Part shown: piece after piece, positions 7,295 to 14,757 of the stretch
Position numbering within the stretch: position 1 is the stretch's first letter
How the letters are laid out: each line of letters begins with the position of its first letter
Source: JBBBNV01 sp037137075
GTDB taxonomy: Bacteria > Bacillota > Bacilli > Paenibacillales > NBRC-103111
Assembly: GCF_037137075.1 (NCBI RefSeq)
Contig: NZ_JBBBNV010000043.1
Coordinates: 1 to 22,929 of the forward strand
Length of the DNA: 22,929 nucleotides
Direction of reading: 5' to 3'
Made by a program: the position numbers and the translations under genes
Notes under the pieces: model-generated
What the model was told of the DNA's origin: nothing
What the model saw: only the letters and a program-made list of their open reading frames with translations
The model's database searches: none

Positions 7295-10200
7295 ATGTCG
7301 ATACGGTTTGTCATAGGTCGCGCAGGCAGCGGAAAAAGCCGGTTTTGTCTGGAGGAGCTGAAGACGCAGCTCTTCCAAAAGCCGCAGGGGCACCCGCTTG
7401 TTTTCCTTGTGCCGGAGCAGGCCACCTTTCAAATGGAGCACGCGCTGATTACCTCGCCGCAAATTGGCGGCATGCTGCGGGCTCAGGTGCTCAGCTTCCG
7501 CAGGATGGCCTGGCGGGTGATGCAGGAAACCGGGGGAACCGCACTGGTGCCCATCGATGACAGCGGCAAAAAAATGCTGCTGCACAAGCTGATGCTTCAG
7601 CATCAGGAGGAGCTCGGCTTATTCCGATCCTCCGTTCACCAGCTTGGATTGATTGATAAATTAAATGAGCTTTTCAGTGAGTTTCGCCGGTATGACGTCA
7701 CGCCGGAGTCTCTGGAACAGCAGGCCGAGGCGCTGGAGAACGGCGGGTCTGTCACCGGCTTGTTTCGCTCCAAGCTTCGCGACGTGCAGCATTTATACGG
7801 TTTGTTTACGAAGGAACTGGTGCGGCATTATGCCGATTCTGAGGATATTTTGACGATGCTGGCCGGACAATTCGGCGAGTCGTCCTTGGCGGGTCAGGCC
7901 GAGGTATGGGTAGACGGGTTTAACGGGTTTACTCCGCAGGAATACGCAATTATCGGCACCTTCATGAAGCATGCCCGGCGGTTGACGATAACTCTGTGTC
8001 TGGACAAGCCGTACTCGGCCGGAGAGCGTCCTCATGAGCTGGATATGTTTCATCCGACGGCCACCACCATGATTCGTCTGCAGCAGCTTGCGCTGGAGCA
8101 TGCCGGAGATCGTACAGTGGAAGTTGTCCGGCTGGATCAGCAGCAGCGGTTCGCCGGCGCAGCAGAGATCGCGCATTTGGAGAGGCATTATGATACGAAG
8201 CGGCCGTTCAAGGAAACGGAGCAGCGGCCGGCCGAGGCTGCCGGCTTCGCAGGCATTGAGCTGCGGGAGGCTGCAAACCGAAGGGCGGAGGTTGAGGGCG
8301 CCGCACGGGAGATGATTCGCCTGGCGCGTGATGAAGGGCTCCGCTGGCGGGATATGACCGTGTTAGTCCGTAACCTGGAGGGCTATGGGGACCTGCTGCG
8401 CACAACGTTCGCAGACTATCATATCCCGATCTTTATGGATCACAAGCGCTCGATTCTGCATCATCCTATGGCCGAGCTGATTCGTTCCGTTCTGGAGGCT
8501 GTTGCCCGTAATTGGCGTTATGACGCGATTTTCCGTGCGATCAAAACGGGATTTTTCCTGCCCCGGCTGGCCCAGGAGCTTCCTGAGCTGAGCCGCTCGG
8601 AAATCACGATGCTGCTGGATCGTCTGGAAAATATGGTGCTGGCCTACGGTATTCAGGGCATCTCGCGCTGGACCGAAGCGAAGCCGTGGCGGGTCGGACG
8701 TGCGGTTACGCTCGAAGGCGAGACGGTCGCGGCGGATAGGGAGACGGAGCAGCTGGAGCAGCGGCTGAACCGCTGCCGGCTTGCGATTGCTGCGCCGCTT
8801 GAACAGTTTCAGCGGCAGCTCCGCCAGGCTGGGTCTGTGCAGGATCAGGTGGAGGCGTTATTTTCCTTGTTAACCGGCCTGGACGCTCCGGGGACACTGG
8901 AGCAATGGAGTGCGGCGTGCATTGGCGGGGCGATGCCGGAAAAAGCGAAGGAGCACGCCCAGGTCTGGGACAGCATTATCGATATGCTGGATCAGCTGGT
9001 CGAGATGATGGGCGCCGAGAAGCTGGACGCAGGGCATTTTGCCGATATCGTGGATACGGGGCTGGAGAGCATTCAGCTTGGGCTTGTGCCGCCGTCGCTG
9101 GATCAGGTGCTGATTGGCAGCATGGATCGGACCCGCTCTAGGCCCATACAAGTGGCCTTTATTCTGGGGGCCTCCGAGGGCGTAATGCCTGCAGTGATGA
9201 GCGAAGACGGGGTATTGACCGAAAATGAGCGGGAGGCGCTGACGGACGGCGGCCTGGAGCTGGCTAACGGAAGCCGGCGCAAGCTGCTGGATGAGCGGTT
9301 TATGATTTATACCGCGCTCACGCTGCCTTCCCGCAAGCTGTGGCTCAGTTATCCGCTGGCCGACGAAGAGGGCGGCGCGCTGCTGCCTTCGGAAATTGTG
9401 CGGCATCTGGGCCGCCTGTTCCCCGGGATGAAGGCGATCCCGCTGCAAACCGAACCGGATGCGGGCATGAGCGACGCGGAGCAGCTGCATACGCTGGCAG
9501 CCCCGGACAAAGCGCTGTCATATTTGGTCGCCCAGCTGCGGGAATGGCGAAAGCAGGGCCATATTGGAGCGTTATGGTGGGATACATATAACTGGTTTGC
9601 GTCACAGCCGGAATGGGGCACGCGGCTTGCTTCGGCGGTGCGATCGTTATTTTTTACCAACCGTGCGCTTCGGCTGCAGCGAGAGACGAGCCGGGAGCTG
9701 TACGGGGAGCACCTGCTCGCCAGTGTGTCCCGGATGGAGCGGTTTGTCGCCTGTCCCTTCTCGCATTTCAGCTCGCACGGCTTGCGGCTGAGGGAGCGTC
9801 CTGTGTTCCGGCTGGAAGCGCCGGATATCGGGGAGCTGTTCCATGCAGCGCTTAGCGCCTTTGCGTCACAGCTGCTCGTAGACCGCATGTCGTGGGGGGA
9901 TTTGACCGCGGAAGAATGTCTGCGGCGCGCCTCGACCATTGTAGACGGACTGGTTCCCCGCCTGCAGGGCGAGATTCTGCTCAGCTCCAAACGGTACCAT
10001 TATATCGCCCGCAAGCTGAAATCAATTGTAGGCCGTGCGTCCATTGCGCTGGGAGAGCATGCCCGGCGCAGCCAGTTCCAGCCGCTGGCGCTGGAGCTCG
10101 GCTTCGGCCCCGGCCAGCAGCTTCCTCCGCTTGAATTTCGTCTGGACAACGGATCAACGATGAATATTATCGGCCGGATCGACCGGGTGGACCAAGCGGA

Positions 10201-10882
10201 GGGCGACGACGGGCTGCTGCTTCGCATCGTGGACTACAAGTCGAGCCAGACATCGCTCAAGCTTGCCGAGGTCTATTACGGGCTGTCGCTTCAAACCCTC
10301 ACATACCTGGATGTCGTCATTACCCATGCCGAGCAGTGGCTTGGCCGCAAGGCGACGCCTTCAGGCGCCCTGTATTTCCATGTTCATCATCCGCTGTTGA
10401 AAAAGGTGAATGGCGTTCCCGCGGAGCAAGCCGAACGGGAGTTGTTTAAACGGTATAAGATGAAAGGAATGGTCCGCGCCGATTTGGAAACGGTGCGGCT
10501 GATGGACGGTGAATTGCGGGACGGGCACGGCACATCGGATTTACTGCCGGTCGGCATTAAAAAGGACGGCGGCTTCACGGCCAGATCGTCCATCATGACG
10601 GATGAGGAATGGAAGAAGCTGCAGGGGCATGTGCGGAAGGTGATTCGCCGAATCGGGACCGAGGTGACCGAAGGAGTTGTCGATATTTCCCCGTATAAGC
10701 TTGGCAAGCATACTGCCTGTACGTTTTGCCCGTACAAGCCGGTGTGCCAATTCGACCCGCTGCTGGACGGCTGCTCTCCGAATGCACTGGCCCCGGTTTC
10801 GCAGACGGAGGTTTGGCGGCGCATCGAGATGGAGGCCGAGCCGGGAATCGCGCAAACGGATATAAAGGAGAGAACACCATGA
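7295..10882 (+). CDS. addB: ATP-dependent helicase/deoxyribonuclease subunit B (AddB)
   Basis: AddB is the non-motor partner of AddAB, the cytosolic helicase-nuclease that resects double-strand breaks up to a Chi site and helps load RecA. The protein has 1195 residues, close to the usual 1160-1180. Walker A GRAGSGKS lies at residues 8-15. The RecB-type nuclease site is IVDYKSSQ, with D980 and K982. The iron-sulphur cluster cysteines are present: C820 (FVACPFSHF), then C1142, C1145 and C1151 (CTFCPYKPVC), matching the spacing in Bacillus AddB. The ATG at 7295 follows GAGGGAGGGAG (7275-7285). The stop overlaps the addA start as ATGA, so the two subunits are probably translationally coupled. The reading frame is intact, unlike that of its partner. 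Confidence 0.97.
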   Translation: MSIRFVIGRAGSGKSRFCLEELKTQLFQKPQGHPLVFLVPEQATFQMEHALITSPQIGGMLRAQVLSFRRMAWRVMQETGGTALVPIDDSGKKMLLHKLMLQHQEELGLFRSSVHQLGLIDKLNELFSEFRRYDVTPESLEQQAEALENGGSVTGLFRSKLRDVQHLYGLFTKELVRHYADSEDILTMLAGQFGESSLAGQAEVWVDGFNGFTPQEYAIIGTFMKHARRLTITLCLDKPYSAGERPHELDMFHPTATTMIRLQQLALEHAGDRTVEVVRLDQQQRFAGAAEIAHLERHYDTKRPFKETEQRPAEAAGFAGIELREAANRRAEVEGAAREMIRLARDEGLRWRDMTVLVRNLEGYGDLLRTTFADYHIPIFMDHKRSILHHPMAELIRSVLEAVARNWRYDAIFRAIKTGFFLPRLAQELPELSRSEITMLLDRLENMVLAYGIQGISRWTEAKPWRVGRAVTLEGETVAADRETEQLEQRLNRCRLAIAAPLEQFQRQLRQAGSVQDQVEALFSLLTGLDAPGTLEQWSAACIGGAMPEKAKEHAQVWDSIIDMLDQLVEMMGAEKLDAGHFADIVDTGLESIQLGLVPPSLDQVLIGSMDRTRSRPIQVAFILGASEGVMPAVMSEDGVLTENEREALTDGGLELANGSRRKLLDERFMIYTALTLPSRKLWLSYPLADEEGGALLPSEIVRHLGRLFPGMKAIPLQTEPDAGMSDAEQLHTLAAPDKALSYLVAQLREWRKQGHIGALWWDTYNWFASQPEWGTRLASAVRSLFFTNRALRLQRETSRELYGEHLLASVSRMERFVACPFSHFSSHGLRLRERPVFRLEAPDIGELFHAALSAFASQLLVDRMSWGDLTAEECLRRASTIVDGLVPRLQGEILLSSKRYHYIARKLKSIVGRASIALGEHARRSQFQPLALELGFGPGQQLPPLEFRLDNGSTMNIIGRIDRVDQAEGDDGLLLRIVDYKSSQTSLKLAEVYYGLSLQTLTYLDVVITHAEQWLGRKATPSGALYFHVHHPLLKKVNGVPAEQAERELFKRYKMKGMVRADLETVRLMDGELRDGHGTSDLLPVGIKKDGGFTARSSIMTDEEWKKLQGHVRKVIRRIGTEVTEGVVDISPYKLGKHTACTFCPYKPVCQFDPLLDGCSPNALAPVSQTEVWRRIEMEAEPGIAQTDIKERTP

Positions 10883-12219
10883 TGGCAGCAGGCGTAACGA
10901 AGCCGCAAGGAAGCACCTGGACCGATGATCAGTGGCGGGCTATTGCCGAAGGGGGCAGTGACCTGCTGGTCGCAGCGGCGGCGGGATCGGGCAAAACCGC
11001 CGTGCTGGTTGAGCGGATCATACGCCGCATCTCGGATGAACAGCGGCCCGTCGATGTGGATCGGCTGCTGGTCGCTACGTTTACGAAAGCAGCGGCTGCA
11101 GAGATGAAGCACCGGATTCGGGAAGCGCTGGAAAATGAGCTGTACAAGCAGCCCGGCAGCGAGCATCTGCGCCGTCAGCTGGCGCTGGTGCACCGGGCCA
11201 GCATTACGACGCTCCACTCTTTTTGTCTGGAGGTCGTGCGCCGTTATTTTGAGCTGGTGAATCTGGACCCGGGCTTCCGGATGGCCAACGATACCGAGTC
11301 CGAATTGCTCCGCCAGGAGGTGCTGGAGGAGCTGCTGGAGGAAGCCTACGCTTCCTCCGGGGAGCAGGATGCGTTCTGGCAGCTGGCGGATTGGTTCAGC
11401 GGGGAACGCAGCGATGCGGATTTGGTTCATTTAATTCTCGATTTATATGAATTCTCGCGCAGTCATCCTTGGCCCGATGTGTGGCTGAGGGAAATGGCGG
11501 CGCAGTTTGCCCCGGACAGCGGTGCGGACAAGCGGCTGGGCTGGCTGGACAGCCTGCGGCAGGATGTCGCTTTGGAGCTGGAGGGCGTCTCTGCGCTGGT
11601 GGAGCAGGCGCTGGAATTGTGCGGAGTCAGCGGCGGGCCGCAGCCTTATGCCCAGACGCTGCAGGAGGAGCTGGAGATGGTTCAGCGCCTGCGGCTTGCG
11701 GCGGCGCAGTCCTGGGAGCTGCTGCGGGAGCAGATGCAGCAGGTCGGCTTCGGCACATTGAAGGCGTGCCGGGGAGATCAGTATGACAAGCAGCTCCAGC
11801 AGCAGGCTAAGGCGCTGCGGGATCAGGTGAAGAAGACGCTGCTGTCGCTGCAGGAGGAGCTGTTTGTACGGACGACGCAGCAATACGGCGCAGAGCTTCA
11901 GTCCATTCACCCGCTAATGACGAAGCTTGCCGAGCTGGTTATAACGTTTGCCGAGCGGTACCGGCAGGAGAAGGCGGCCCGAGGGCTGCTTGATTTTTCT
12001 GATCTGGAGCACTACTGCCTGCAAATTTTACGCGCTCCCGAATCGACTCCGGAGGAGGCGATTCCCTCTGCGGCAGCGCTGGAGTATCAGGCCCAGTTTG
12101 AGGAAGTGCTGCTCGATGAATATCAGGATACGAATATGGTGCAGGAATCCATTGTCACCTTAATCGCGCGGAGCGGTCCCGGCAACCGGTTTATGGTCGG
12201 CGATGTTAAGCAGAGTATT
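10879..12219 (+). CDS. addA: ATP-dependent helicase/nuclease subunit A (AddA), exon 1 of 2
   Basis: This is the first 447 codons of AddA, the UvrD-like motor and nuclease subunit of AddAB. Visible helicase motifs are Q-like TDDQWRAI (15-22), Walker A AAAGSGKT (33-40), Ia LLVATFTKAAAAEM, ITTLHSFCLEVVRRYF, Walker B LLDEYQDTN (DEYQD 413-417), and the first half of motif III, GDVKQSI, ending at I447. The ATG at 10879 overlaps the addB stop; GGAGAG (10867-10872) is the ribosome binding site. At 12220 the sequence changes to the group II intron. Without splicing, translation adds VRP and stops at TAA 12229-12231. That gives a 450-residue stub with motifs I-II but no motifs IV-VI and no nuclease domain. 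The gene resumes at 14758. Confidence 0.95.
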
Positions 12220-12413
12220 GTGCGCCCATAAGGCGCATCAGTTTACCCCGTTAAGCCGGGGGGCTTCAAGGGTATCGAAGCCATGTCTCCCAACTTATCC
12301 AAAGGGGAAACCTGATGGGGAGTGTAGCATGTTGGGAAAGTCGCAAGTTGGCGAGCTAACACGTCACGACTGAGCGGCGAGACATAAAGATAAGTACAAG
12401 GATGAAAGCTAAA

Positions 12414-12421
12414 CTGCTTAA
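12414..12421 (+). other. EBS2, exon-binding site 2 of the intron
   Basis: CTGCTTAA is the exact reverse complement of TTAAGCAG (12206-12213) in exon 1, eight pairs. It sits in the 18-nt loop of a stem GCTAA (12408-12412) / TTAGC (12431-12435), as expected for an exposed exon-binding site. The functional core may be shorter than eight pairs. Confidence 0.8.
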
Positions 12422-12531
12422 AGTCTAGTCTTAGCGGGGCAATGCTTCCCGGCAGGAAAGTTAGCTGCTACCTGACCTCGGCGCTATTGACAGTGGATAA
12501 ATTGAACGCTGTCAGACACTTCGAATAGATA

Positions 12532-12537
12532 AATGCT
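12532..12537 (+). other. EBS1, exon-binding site 1 of the intron
   Basis: AATGCT pairs with AGTATT (12214-12219), the last six bases of exon 1, with five Watson-Crick pairs and one G-U. It lies in the 14-nt loop of a 9-bp hairpin (12518-12526 with 12541-12549). Together with EBS2 it covers 14 contiguous exon bases. Confidence 0.85.
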
Positions 12538-12796
12538 ATAATTCGAGGTGATACCCAAGCTTCTCTAGCGCTGGCGCACACCTGGATAGGTGGAACGGAC
12601 GAAAGGACCATCCGACAACTTATCGTGCTTGGACTGATGTGACTAAATGGGGATTACCTAAGTGGGAACGCCGATAACGCTATACCCTGTAGAGGGCTGA
12701 ATATCCCATATGGTAACGGAGTCTCCGTAGTAGTCCGAGATAGGGAAAGCCTGTCACATGGCGAAGGGAGACAGCTTGTTGGTATAAAATTTGCGG

Positions 12797-12817
12797 AAAG
12801 GAGCGCAAGGCTCCATG
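12797..12817 (+). promoter_or_regulatory. Domain IVa hairpin sequestering the maturase ribosome binding site
   Basis: The ribosome binding site AAAGGAG (12797-12803) overlaps the 5' arm of a hairpin GGAGC (12800-12804) / GCTCC (12810-12814) with loop GCAAG. The ATG at 12815 follows directly. In Ll.LtrB the maturase binds the matching domain IVa hairpin and represses its own translation; the same control is inferred here. Confidence 0.7.
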
Positions 12818-14635
12818 AATTCTAGCGAAACTTTATACCTATTGACCAAGATATCCAGTGAAAAGCCTGACTACGTGTTCGAACGGGTTTATCGCCATTT
12901 CTACAACCCTGACTTTTATCTTCGAGCCTACGACAACCTCTATGCCAACAACGGTAGTGGAACTGCAGGTATCGACGGTGAGACGGCTGACAAATTCAGC
13001 ATGGATAAAATCAGAACCCTTATAGAAATGATGAAAGATGAATCGTATCAGCCACAACCGGTACGAAGGGTTTACATCCCGAAGAAGAACGGACAAAAAC
13101 GTCCTCTCGGGATACCTTCCTTCTCGGATCGAATCATCCAAGAAATATGCAGGATGATACTTGAGGCGATGTACGAACCCACCTTTGAGGATTTTAGTCA
13201 TGGATTCAGACCTAATCGCAGCTGTCACACTGCCTTACACGAAGCAAAGGTTAACTTCAAAGGAGCAACATGGTTTATTGAAGGAGACATCAAAGGATAC
13301 TTTGACAACATCTCTCACCACAAACTCATCGCGCTACTGGAGAAGAAGATCAACGATGCGAAGTTCATCCGACTTATATGGAAGTTCCTAAGGGCAGGAA
13401 CCATGGAAGACTGGAAGCGCTGCGGAACTTATAGCGGTACCCCGCAAGGCGGAATCGTTAGCCCTGTGCTTGCAAACATCTACCTTGACCATGTTGACAA
13501 GTGGTTTAACGCTTACAAAAATAAATACGATCAGGGCACTCCGAAATCCAAAACAGTATCAAAGCGGTATAAGACCTTGGATATGCGAGTCGTCCGTGCT
13601 AAGCGAAAGCTTGAAGCCGCAGCAGACTCGGACACACAGGAGAACCTGAAACAATTTATTAAAGAGCAAACCGACTTGCGAAATAAAACCCCTTACTATA
13701 CTTTTCAAAACTCGGACTTCAAACGCATCAAATGCATTCGTTACGCTGACGACTTCGTTATTGCAGTCTGGGGCAGTAAGGAACAATGCGAAATGATTAA
13801 GGATGATATCAAAGAATTTATGGCGAGCGAACTGAAGATCGAGCTTTCAGAAGAGAAGATGCTGATTACTCACTCTGCGGACGGAGCCAAATTTCTTGGG
13901 CATATCATCAAGGTCAGAGACGACTGGAATTTCCGAAAAGACAAAAACGGCGTAAAAAAGAGAGTGTACAACGGATGCGTTGAACTCTACATGCCGGACG
14001 ATACGGTCAGGAACTTTATCACGAAATATAAGATGGTTAAAGACATTAACGCCAAACAATGGAGAATGCTTCACATTCCATCCATCATTAACCATCCCGA
14101 TATCGAGATTGTTGCACTGTACAACGCCCGCTTACGTGGTCTTTATAACTTCTACAAAATGGCAATCAACGTGAGCAGGTACATGTGGCAAATAAGATAT
14201 GTCATGGAATATAGCTGCTTAGCGACTCTCGCTAACAAATATAAATCCAGCATTGCCAAGATTAAGCAGAAATTTATGGTGGATAAGCATTGGGGAATTC
14301 CTTACGAGGACAAGAAAGGGCAGACAAAAATCCTGTACTTCTACAAGGATGGGTTTACGAGGTCTAATACTCCTTATAAACTGTCTGACCCTGATCTTCA
14401 TCCGAACCTCATGCCGTTCTTCAATAACCCGACAAGCTTGCTCGATCGGCTGAGAGCGGGTCAATGCGAGTTATGCGGCACCAACGATTTCAGGCTTAAC
14501 TACGAGGTTCATCACGTCAACAAGCTGAAGAACCTTAAAGGCAAAGAAAAATGGGGAAAAGTGATGATAGGGAAGAATAGGAAGACGCTCATCGTTTGTC
14601 AGGAATGTCACGATAAAATCCATCGTGGTGAGTAA
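12815..14635 (+). CDS. ltrA: Group II intron-encoded protein: reverse transcriptase, maturase and HNH endonuclease (LtrA-like)
   Basis: This 606-residue protein is close to LtrA (599) in length and motif order. It helps the intron RNA fold and splice, then copies it into DNA target sites. The reverse transcriptase domain includes QPVRRVYIPKKNGQKRPLGIPSFSDRIIQE, GFRPNRSCHTAL, FIEGDIKGYFDNI, SGTPQGGIVSPVLANIYL (PQGG at 210-213) and the catalytic YADD at 310-313. The maturase/thumb (X) domain follows (about 380-500). The C-terminal HNH endonuclease has CELC (551-554), HHVNKLKN (566 on) and CQECH (595-599). The ATG at 12815 is chosen over an in-frame TTG at 12791, which lacks a ribosome binding site. 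All catalytic motifs are intact, so both splicing and mobility are plausible. The gene lies wholly in intron domain IV, on the same strand as addA. Confidence 0.96.
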   Translation: MNSSETLYLLTKISSEKPDYVFERVYRHFYNPDFYLRAYDNLYANNGSGTAGIDGETADKFSMDKIRTLIEMMKDESYQPQPVRRVYIPKKNGQKRPLGIPSFSDRIIQEICRMILEAMYEPTFEDFSHGFRPNRSCHTALHEAKVNFKGATWFIEGDIKGYFDNISHHKLIALLEKKINDAKFIRLIWKFLRAGTMEDWKRCGTYSGTPQGGIVSPVLANIYLDHVDKWFNAYKNKYDQGTPKSKTVSKRYKTLDMRVVRAKRKLEAAADSDTQENLKQFIKEQTDLRNKTPYYTFQNSDFKRIKCIRYADDFVIAVWGSKEQCEMIKDDIKEFMASELKIELSEEKMLITHSADGAKFLGHIIKVRDDWNFRKDKNGVKKRVYNGCVELYMPDDTVRNFITKYKMVKDINAKQWRMLHIPSIINHPDIEIVALYNARLRGLYNFYKMAINVSRYMWQIRYVMEYSCLATLANKYKSSIAKIKQKFMVDKHWGIPYEDKKGQTKILYFYKDGFTRSNTPYKLSDPDLHPNLMPFFNNPTSLLDRLRAGQCELCGTNDFRLNYEVHHVNKLKNLKGKEKWGKVMIGKNRKTLIVCQECHDKIHRGE

Positions 14636-14662
14636 GTATCTATGGTCGAAATGACAAGTGGA

Positions 14663-14696
14663 GAGCCGTATACTTGGAGACAAGTACGTACGGTTC
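14663..14696 (+). ncRNA. Group II intron domain V (catalytic core)
   Basis: These 34 nt fold perfectly: GAGCCGTA pairs with TACGGTTC (8 pairs, one G-U), then a two-base CG bulge, then TACTTG with CAAGTA (6 pairs), closed by a GAGA (GNRA) tetraloop. The catalytic AGC triad is at 14664-14666. This is the single most diagnostic element of a group II intron. Confidence 0.97.
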
Positions 14697-14698
14697 GG

Positions 14699-14757
14699 AG
14701 GGGAGTTCTTCGAAACCTGTCACAGGAATGTGATAAGGCGCGGGGTTCTTACCCTAC
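14699..14757 (+). ncRNA. Group II intron domain VI with branch-point A and 3' splice site
   Basis: AGGGGAG (14699-14705) pairs with CTTACCCT (14748-14755), leaving A14751 bulged. A14751 is the seventh base from the 3' end, the expected place of the lariat branch point. The intron ends AC at 14757, and exon 2 begins TAC at 14758. Confidence 0.88.

Larger units (their letters stand above)
12220..12790 (+). ncRNA. Group II intron domains I-III (ribozyme 5' part)
   Basis: This 571-nt non-coding part forms the ribozyme scaffold. The stretch GTAACGGAGTCTCCGTAG around 12713-12730 and the CACATGGCGAAGGG segment near 12756-12769 resemble the domain II-III region of Ll.LtrB as I remember it. A 7-bp hairpin can form at the very 5' end (GTGCGCC / GGCGCAT). 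Individual subdomains other than the EBS loops were not assigned. Confidence 0.8.
12220..14757 (+). mobile_element. Group II intron (Ll.LtrB-like, mitochondrial-like class) inserted in addA
   Basis: This 2538-nt retroelement is complete. The 5' end is GTGCGCCCA, the same start I recall for Ll.LtrB. Domain V (14663-14696) and VI (14699-14755) are canonical. The 3' end is CCCTAC, also as in Ll.LtrB. EBS2 (12414-12421) and EBS1 (12532-12537) in domain I pair with the last 14 nt of exon 1. The base just 5' of EBS1 (A12531) can pair with the first base of exon 2 (T14758), the delta-delta' contact. Domain IV carries the maturase gene. Removing the intron joins ATT|TAC in phase and restores AddA motif III. 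Its base composition is visibly more AT-rich than the flanking addA, which suggests recent arrival. All visible parts needed for splicing and retrohoming look intact. Confidence 0.96.

Noticed and set aside
12791..12814. Earlier TTG start for the intron maturase
   Set aside because: It lacks a ribosome binding site, and the eight extra residues are encoded by the regulatory hairpin; ATG 12815 fits the LtrA N-terminus.
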